Source: Microbacterium terregens (GTDB taxonomy: Bacteria > Pseudomonadota > Alphaproteobacteria > Sphingomonadales > Sphingomonadaceae). From it: a stretch of 64,000 bases of DNA. Of the stretch, positions 58,849 through 64,000 are shown in pieces; the stretch's first letter is position 1; each line of letters opens with the position of its first letter. The translations under genes were made by a program, and so were the position numbers. The DNA lies in the NCBI RefSeq assembly GCF_027922045.1, contig NZ_BSEX01000009.1, forward strand, positions 310,001-374,000, written 5' to 3'. The notes under the pieces were generated by a model, which was not told the DNA's origin, searched no databases, and saw only the letters and a program-made list of their open reading frames with translations.

Positions 58849-59414
58849 CGGCGCCGATCGATCTTCACCTGATGCGCCACGGCGAGCCGGCGCTTGCCGG
58901 CCGGCTTCTCGGCAGCACGGATTGTGCAGTACTCCCCGACGGGGTGCGGGCATGCCGTTCGGCTGCGACCGGGTTGGCCATCCGACAGGTGGTCGCGTCC
59001 GATCTGCGCCGCTCGTCGGACTGCGCCAGGGCGATCGCCACGGATCACCAGGTACCGCTGCGCCTTGATGGCCGTTGGCGGGAACTCGATTTCGGACATT
59101 GGGACGGACGGAGCCCGGAAGAGGTGGACGCTGCGGCTCTCCGCGAGTTCTGGGACGATCCGGATGGCGCGCCGCCTCCCGGTGGCGAGCGCTGGTCGAC
59201 GCTCCTCGCGCGCGTCGCCCGAGCCCTGGAAGAGGTCGAGGACGGCAGCCTGATCGTTACTCACGCGGGCGCCATGCGGGCGGCTCTGGTAGCGACCTGC
59301 GGCTTCGACCGGCGTCAGAGTTGGGCCTTTGATCTGCCTTATGCCTGTGTGCTCTCGCTACGCCTCTGGCGCGGCGAGGCACCCGCGGCGCAGATCCTGG
59401 CACTGCGCCCATGA
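58845..59414 (+). CDS. cobC: Alpha-ribazole phosphatase (histidine phosphatase family)
   Basis: A 189-residue phosphatase starting at the GTG at 58845, which overlaps the cobT stop (GTGA). The catalytic RHG motif is in LHLMRHGEPALAGR; the second His lies in LIVTHAGAMRAAL. VVASDLRRSSDCARAI and RELDFGHWDGRSPEEV are typical. It removes the phosphate from alpha-ribazole phosphate or from adenosylcobalamin phosphate. The symbol follows Salmonella usage; the aminotransferase-like CobC of Pseudomonas is a different protein, encoded at 62486-63460. Confidence 0.9.
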   Translation: MTAPIDLHLMRHGEPALAGRLLGSTDCAVLPDGVRACRSAATGLAIRQVVASDLRRSSDCARAIATDHQVPLRLDGRWRELDFGHWDGRSPEEVDAAALREFWDDPDGAPPPGGERWSTLLARVARALEEVEDGSLIVTHAGAMRAALVATCGFDRRQSWAFDLPYACVLSLRLWRGEAPAAQILALRP

Positions 59415-60127
59415 AGGGGCTGCTGCTCGCCCTCGGCTTCCTCACCCGCCTGCCGGTTCCGTCGGGGGCCGCCGATCCTGAGGCGTTTGCGTCCGCGATT
59501 CGCTGCTACCCGCTCGTAGGGCTGGTGGTGGGGGCGCTCGTTGCCGGTGCGGGATCGCTCGGGAGCCTCGCCGACCCATGGGTCGGCGCGCTTGCGGCGC
59601 TCGCCTGCTGGGTCGGGGTGACGGGCGCGCTGCATCTCGACGGCCTTGCCGATGTTGCTGACGGAGTCGGTGCCGCGCACGGCGATCGTAGTCGCCTGAT
59701 CTCGGTCATGGCCGACCCTCATGTCGGCAGCTTCGGCGTGGCAGCGATCGTGTTGCAACTGCTGGCCAAGCTGGTGCTGCTTCATGGCGCGGCGGGCGTC
59801 GGATGGACTCCGGTCGTGCTGGTGCCGTTTGCCGCCCGCATGGGCCCGCTCGCCTGGGCCCGCTGGGTCCGGCCGCTCAAGCCGGCTGGGCTGGGCGCAA
59901 CCGTGGCCTCGGCGGTCCGCGCGCGGGACCTGTGGGGCTGGGCGGCCGTGTTGGCGGCCGCATGCGTCGCAGTGCCTTCCCTGATCGTCGCGCCGCTGCT
60001 GATCGCGGCTGCTGCGGCCTGGTTCCGTTGCCGCCTGGGCGGTGTCACCGGAGACGCGCATGGAGCGGGGATCGAGCTGATGGAGACCGGGCTGCTGGTG
60101 ACGCTAGTCGTGATCGGCCAGCGCTGA
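59411..60127 (+). CDS. cobS: Adenosylcobinamide-GDP ribazoletransferase
   Basis: A 238-residue membrane enzyme that joins adenosylcobinamide-GDP and alpha-ribazole, the last assembly step. It has several hydrophobic helices and the family motif [20 protein letters not shown] (metal-binding Asp residues), followed by [15 protein letters not shown]. It starts in an ATGA overlap with the phosphatase gene and runs 24 bases into the convergent cobQ gene. Confidence 0.96.
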   Translation: MKGLLLALGFLTRLPVPSGAADPEAFASAIRCYPLVGLVVGALVAGAGSLGSLADPWVGALAALACWVGVTGALHLDGLADVADGVGAAHGDRSRLISVMADPHVGSFGVAAIVLQLLAKLVLLHGAAGVGWTPVVLVPFAARMGPLAWARWVRPLKPAGLGATVASAVRARDLWGWAAVLAAACVAVPSLIVAPLLIAAAAAWFRCRLGGVTGDAHGAGIELMETGLLVTLVVIGQR

Positions 60128-61567
60128 CAGCGCGATCAGCGCGTCGATGTCGACATGCTGCTCCAGCTCCGCCGCGATACCGTCGAGCGCGCGGTCGACG
60201 GAAGCGCTGTGGTCCGGGCCGCTGCCTGCCACGCCGATCCGCGCGAGCCACGCGCGCCGTTGCGCGGCCAGCCCCAGCAGACCATGCACATAGCTTCCGG
60301 TCACCAGCCCATCCGCACTCACCGCGCCGTCCGTCCGGCCGTCTTCGAAGCGCACCGCGGCGTGTGCCGTGTCGGGGCCCGTGGTCCTGCCCAGATGGAT
60401 TTCATAGCCCTCGAACGCTGCGCCATGGGCGGTACCGCGGACCTCTGCCAGCGCCTTGTCGCCGCCGAGCACCGTGTCCACCGCCAGTAGCCCGAGCCCT
60501 TCGACCCTCTCCGCAGGCCCCTCGAACCCCTCTGGATCGGCGATGCTGCGTCCGAGCATCTGGTAGCCGCCACACAGGCCCAGCACCGGGCGCCCGCGCC
60601 GATGATGCGCCCGTATGTCGATGTCCCACCCTTGTGCGCGGACGAAGCGGAGGTCGGCGATCGTCGCCTTGGAGCCGGGAAGGACGATCAGCGCCGCCTC
60701 TGCCGGGATCGGCGTGCCGGGCGGGACCATCACCAGTTCCACGTCGGGTTCGAGCCGGAGCGGATCGAGATCGTCGAAGTTGGCGATGTGGGCGGTGATC
60801 GGGCATGCAACCAGCACGCGATCCGCTCTCGGTGCCTGGGATTGCTGGAGCACGACCGCATCCTCGCTCGGCAGCCTGGCGGCATCCGTGAGCCACGGCA
60901 CCACGCCGAAGCCGCGCCATCCCGTCCGTTCTGCGATCGCATGATAGCCATCGGAGAACAGCGCCGGGTCGCCCCGAAACTTGTTGACCAGAAAGCCGTG
61001 GATCATGGCGGCATCCTCGGGGTCGATCACCGCGCGCGTGCCGACCAGCGACGCGATGACGCCGCCCCGGTCGATGTCGCCGACCAGCACCACCGGCACC
61101 CCGGCTGCGCGTGCGAAGCCCATGTTGGCGATGTCGCCGGCGCGCAGGTTGATTTCGGCAGGCGAGCCGGCGCCCTCGATCACGACGATGTCCGCCTCGG
61201 CCTGCAAGCGCCGGTAGCTCGCCAGCACCTCGTCCAGCAGGCCTTCGCGACCCTGGCGCCACTGCGCAGCCCGAAGAATGCCGCGCACCTGCCCCCGCAC
61301 TACCAGTTGCGAGGTACGGTCCCCCTGGGGTTTCAGCAGCACCGGGTTCATGTCGACGCTGGGTCGCACCCGCGCAGCCAGGGCCTGGGTCGCCTGGGCA
61401 CGGCCGATCTCGCCGCCTTCCGCCGTGACTGCGGCGTTGTTCGACATGTTCTGCGGCTTGAAGGGGCGCACGCGCAGGCCGCGATTGGCGAGCGCCCGGC
61501 AGAGGCCCGCGACCAGCACCGACTTGCCGACGTCAGAGCCGGTCCCCTGCAGCATCAACGCACCCAT
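60104..61567 (-). CDS. cobQ: Cobyric acid synthase
   Basis: A 487-residue glutamine-dependent amidotransferase read from the ATG at 61567 ([20 protein letters not shown]). The N-terminal dethiobiotin-synthase-like ATPase domain has the P-loop GTGSDVGKS and [15 protein letters not shown]. The C-terminal type 1 amidotransferase domain has its Cys in [12 protein letters not shown] and a His in GSYVHGLL. It amidates four side chains of adenosylcobyrinate diamide. It overlaps cbiB by 13 bases and converges on cobS. Confidence 0.96.
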   Translation of the reverse strand: MGALMLQGTGSDVGKSVLVAGLCRALANRGLRVRPFKPQNMSNNAAVTAEGGEIGRAQATQALAARVRPSVDMNPVLLKPQGDRTSQLVVRGQVRGILRAAQWRQGREGLLDEVLASYRRLQAEADIVVIEGAGSPAEINLRAGDIANMGFARAAGVPVVLVGDIDRGGVIASLVGTRAVIDPEDAAMIHGFLVNKFRGDPALFSDGYHAIAERTGWRGFGVVPWLTDAARLPSEDAVVLQQSQAPRADRVLVACPITAHIANFDDLDPLRLEPDVELVMVPPGTPIPAEAALIVLPGSKATIADLRFVRAQGWDIDIRAHHRRGRPVLGLCGGYQMLGRSIADPEGFEGPAERVEGLGLLAVDTVLGGDKALAEVRGTAHGAAFEGYEIHLGRTTGPDTAHAAVRFEDGRTDGAVSADGLVTGSYVHGLLGLAAQRRAWLARIGVAGSGPDHSASVDRALDGIAAELEQHVDIDALIALSALADHD

Positions 61568-62532
61568 GCGACGGCTCCCGCAATTACCCAGAGGAAGAGA
61601 CAGGCGCGACGATAGACGCGGAGCGCTCGAAGAAGGTCGGTTGATGTCGGGTCCGGATATTCGCCACCGATCCACGGCTTGTCCGCCGTCACGCCGTCAT
61701 AGGCGACCGGGCCGGCCAGCCGGACGCGAAGGGCGCCGGCCATCGCCGCTTCCGTCCAACCGGCATTGGGGGACGCATGACGGCGGGCGTCGCGCAGCAT
61801 CGTCCGCCATCCGCCGGCGCCAGCAAGGCAGAGGAGGGCACCACCCAATCGTGCCGGCAGAATATTGGCCAAGTCGTCAATCCGCGCCGATGCCCAGCCG
61901 AAGGCACGCCAGCGCGGCTCTCGATGGCCGATCAGGCTGTCCGCAGTGTTGAGCGCCTTGTACGCCCAGAGCCCCGGCAGTCCCAGCAGCAGAAGCCAGA
62001 AGAGCGGCGCGGCGATGCCGTCGCAGAAGCTCTCTGCAAGGCTTTCGATGCCGGCGCGCGCGACGCCGGCTTCATCGAGCGCGGCAGTGTCCCTGCCGAC
62101 GATGCGGGAGACTGCAGCACGCGCCCCGGGCAGGTCGCCGGCCAGCAGGGCCGCTGCGACGGGCCGGACGTGATCGTCCAGGCTCCGCTGCGCCAGGCCG
62201 GGTGCCGCCAACAGCGCCACGCCGATCCAGCCATACGGACCCAGCAGGTTGCGGGCCATTCGTTCGAGGAGCCAGGCGCCACCCGCTGCGGCGACGATCA
62301 GGAGCATGACCGTGAGAACCCCGGCGGCGCGGCGGCTCCACTCCGGCCGGTCCGGAACGTTCCAGCGCGCCTCGCACGCACCGATCAGGCGCGCGAAGCC
62401 GCCGACGGGGTGGCCGACGCGGGCATAGAGCCGCTCGGGCCACCCGACTGCGGCATCGATCGCAAGCGCGAGCAGGGCGATCGGCTCAGCGATGGGAGAG
62501 CGCCCGGTCGAGCCGCGCCAGCGCCGCCGCAT
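61555..62532 (-). CDS. cbiB: Adenosylcobinamide-phosphate synthase (CbiB/CobD)
   Basis: A 325-residue membrane protein that attaches aminopropanol (or its phosphate) to cobyric acid. Family marks are [20 protein letters not shown] near the start, [46 protein letters not shown] and [15 protein letters not shown]. The start is uncertain: the only near ATG is at 62532, which overlaps the upstream gene by 47 bases and has no clear ribosome site, while family homology begins around [13 protein letters not shown]. Translation coupled to the upstream gene is likely. Confidence 0.92.
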   Translation of the reverse strand: MRRRWRGSTGRSPIAEPIALLALAIDAAVGWPERLYARVGHPVGGFARLIGACEARWNVPDRPEWSRRAAGVLTVMLLIVAAAGGAWLLERMARNLLGPYGWIGVALLAAPGLAQRSLDDHVRPVAAALLAGDLPGARAAVSRIVGRDTAALDEAGVARAGIESLAESFCDGIAAPLFWLLLLGLPGLWAYKALNTADSLIGHREPRWRAFGWASARIDDLANILPARLGGALLCLAGAGGWRTMLRDARRHASPNAGWTEAAMAGALRVRLAGPVAYDGVTADKPWIGGEYPDPTSTDLLRALRVYRRACLFLWVIAGAVAWVR

Positions 62533-63460
62533 CCGCTGGAAGGCCGATGCGCAGCCACTCGGGCGCATAGTCGAACGGCCGGGTCAGGATGCCCCGGTGC
62601 GCCAGACTGGTGAAGAGCGCCTGCGCCCCTGCGTCCTCGATCAGACGGAATAGCGGACCTGCGCCCTGCGGCTCGAGATCATGACGGCGCAGCACCGCAT
62701 CCAGAGTCCCGCAGCGCTCTGACAACTGCTTGCGGGCATCCGCGATCCAGTCGGCATCGGCATAGGCGGCAGTGCCGAGCGCGATCGCGTGGGCGGAGAC
62801 CGGCCAGCTTCCCAGCCGATCGCGCAACGCCGCCACCAGATCTGCCGCGCCACAGGCGAAGCCCAGGCGGACGCCGGCCAAGCCGAAGAACTTCCCGAAC
62901 GACCGGAAGACGAGCACCCGATCGTTTGGCGTCAGATGCGGGAGCACGCTTACCTCTGGAGTCGCGTCGGCAAAGGCCTCGTCGATCACCAGCACGCCAC
63001 CTGCGCGAGCAATGCGACGGGCCAGGTCCAGCATCTGTTCGGGCGCGACCACGCGGCCGTCCGGGTTGTTCGGGTTCGCGAGCAGCAAGGTGCCGTCGCC
63101 GACCGCCCCAAGCTCATCGATCCGGACCGTGCCGCTGCACGCGAGGGCATCCGCGTGAGTTCGGTAGCCGGGCGCACCGTGGCGGTGCGGGGACGGCAAC
63201 CCGAGGCCGCCGAGCAGCCGCAGCCCCAATTCGGTGCCCGGCAAAGCGGTGATCGCCAGATGCTGCGCGCCAAACGCGGCGGCGGCGGCCGCCTCCAGTG
63301 CCGCGCGCGATCGCTCCGAGGGTAGCCGATCGAGGTCGATGTCGGGCGCGATCGTCGGGCTCCATGCAACGGGGTTGATCCCGGTGGAGAGATCGAGCCA
63401 TGGCTGCGGCGCATCGGGAAAGCAGTGCGTCGCCTCTTCGAGGGAGCCGCCGTGGAACAT
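62486..63460 (-). CDS. cobD: Threonine-phosphate decarboxylase (CobD of Salmonella, CobC of Pseudomonas)
   Basis: A 324-residue PLP enzyme of aminotransferase class I/II from the ATG at 63460 (MFHGGSLEEATHCFPDAPQP). LDLSTGINPVAW is typical of the cobalamin members. The cofactor residues are visible: LLLANPNNPDGRVV, LVIDEAFADA (Asp) and the Schiff-base Lys in FRSFGKFFGLAGVRLG. It makes (R)-1-amino-2-propanol phosphate from threonine phosphate for CbiB. It heads the minus-strand cobD-cbiB-cobQ run and diverges from cobU across 80 bases. The 142 codons open upstream of the ATG are shadow of cobU. Confidence 0.93.
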   Translation of the reverse strand: MFHGGSLEEATHCFPDAPQPWLDLSTGINPVAWSPTIAPDIDLDRLPSERSRAALEAAAAAAFGAQHLAITALPGTELGLRLLGGLGLPSPHRHGAPGYRTHADALACSGTVRIDELGAVGDGTLLLANPNNPDGRVVAPEQMLDLARRIARAGGVLVIDEAFADATPEVSVLPHLTPNDRVLVFRSFGKFFGLAGVRLGFACGAADLVAALRDRLGSWPVSAHAIALGTAAYADADWIADARKQLSERCGTLDAVLRRHDLEPQGAGPLFRLIEDAGAQALFTSLAHRGILTRPFDYAPEWLRIGLPADAAALARLDRALSHR

Positions 63461-63540
63461 CAGTGCGCGCAATGCGGAGCCTCGACTTGGGGTGCGGCAG
63501 CCTCCATCCGCATTGGCGGCGCAACAGGCAAGGGGCAAGG

Positions 63541-64000
63541 ATGAGCATCGAACGATCGGGACGCACGATGCTGGTGCTGGGCGGCGCCCGTTCGGGCAAG
63601 AGCCGCTACGCACAAAGCCTGGCAGAGGCATCGGGTGGTCGGCTGGTCTTCGTCGCGACTGCCCAGGCGTTCGACGACGAGATGACCGATCGCATTCGCC
63701 GGCATCAGGCCGATCGCGATGACCGCTGGACGACCGTCGAGGCGTCGGTCGACTTGGCCGGCGCGGTCGCGGCCGCGGATCGCGAGGACGCTGTGGTGCT
63801 GGTCGACTGCCTGACGCTGTGGGCTTCCAACTTGCTGCTCGGCGAGGAGGATGCCGAGGAGCGGCTGGCGCAGTTGCTGGCGGCACTGGAGCGCGCGCGG
63901 GGGCGGGTGCTGCTCGTGGCCAACGAGGTCGGGCTCGGCATTGTGCCCGACAACGCGCTCGCCAGGACGTTTCGGGATCTTGCCGGCACCATCAACCAGC
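63541..64000 (+). CDS. cobU: Adenosylcobinamide kinase/guanylyltransferase, N-terminal part
   Basis: The first 153 residues of CobU (CobP), cut by the window end; the usual length is about 170-180. The P-loop is LVLGGARSGKSRYAQSLAE, and VLVDCLTLWASNLL and LVANEVGLGIVPDNALAR are standard. It phosphorylates adenosylcobinamide and then forms adenosylcobinamide-GDP, the substrate of CobS. The ATG at 63541 follows a GGGGCAAGG ribosome site. It diverges from cobD. Confidence 0.95.
   Translation, partial: MSIERSGRTMLVLGGARSGKSRYAQSLAEASGGRLVFVATAQAFDDEMTDRIRRHQADRDDRWTTVEASVDLAGAVAAADREDAVVLVDCLTLWASNLLLGEEDAEERLAQLLAALERARGRVLLVANEVGLGIVPDNALARTFRDLAGTINQ

Noticed and set aside
63461..63540. A second cobalamin riboswitch between cobD and cobU
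   Set aside because: The gap is only 80 bases and has no B12 box.

Overview
The window is 64 kb of high-GC chromosomal DNA. It most resembles an alphaproteobacterium of the Sphingomonadales (Sphingomonas-like). This is inferred from the gene neighbourhoods (RNase J next to a DUF1467 protein; YqeY-dnaG-rpoD divergent from carA), from the redox and oxidase gene sets, and from dense packing with many ATGA/GTGA stop-start overlaps. I saw no rRNA, tRNA, CRISPR array, insertion sequence or prophage. Almost everything reads as ordinary core or regional chromosome.

Layout. Bases 1-10.3k: the 3' end of an RNase J gene, a DUF1467 membrane protein, an intergenic patch of inverted repeats, a GNAT acetyltransferase, an S41 peptidase, an MFS transporter, a large membrane-anchored coiled-coil protein with TipN-like architecture, a GT39-like membrane glycosyltransferase, a CHAP-domain protein and a hypothetical. 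Bases 10.3k-14.9k: yqeY-dnaG-rpoD on the minus strand. Bases 14.97k-20.6k: carA, an unrelated lower-GC gene wedged between carA and carB by stop/start overlaps on both sides, carB and greA. Bases 20.7k-28.4k: glutathionyl-hydroquinone reductase, pirin and a D-lactate dehydrogenase; a small Cys-containing secreted protein; OmpW; a chromate transporter gene broken by one base; a VOC protein; and a two-domain secreted hydrolase.

Bases 28.7k-37.9k hold a complete high-affinity oxidase cluster, ccoNOQPGHIS, on the minus strand. It is preceded by a small unknown two-helix membrane protein and a divergent Crp/Fnr-family regulator. Three perfect FNR/FixK-type palindromes (TTGAYNNNNRTCAA) lie in front of these genes, so oxygen-responsive control is very likely. 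Bases 37.9k-44.7k: a TetR regulator divergent from a tripartite RND efflux operon that ends in a strong terminator. Bases 44.75k-47.1k: an aldo/keto reductase and an MHS-type transporter converging on a shared terminator. Bases 47.2k-53.9k: the quinol oxidase operon cyoABCD, a SURF1 assembly factor, and the RegB/RegA (ActS/ActR, PrrB/PrrA) redox two-component pair, all closely packed.

Bases 53.95k-64k form a late-stage cobalamin assembly and uptake region: cobO, then a cobalamin riboswitch in front of btuB, a BtuM-like membrane protein, a DUF1636 protein, cobT, an alpha-ribazole phosphatase and cobS. On the opposite strand are cobQ, cbiB and the threonine-phosphate decarboxylase, followed by cobU/cobP running off the window end. 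The respiratory genes and the B12 genes are the two coherent systems here. The items most worth a second look are the gene inside carAB, the unusual Fnr-like regulator beside perfect FNR boxes, the small membrane gene next to ccoN, the BtuM-like gene, and a 33-bp element found twice just behind minus-strand genes.
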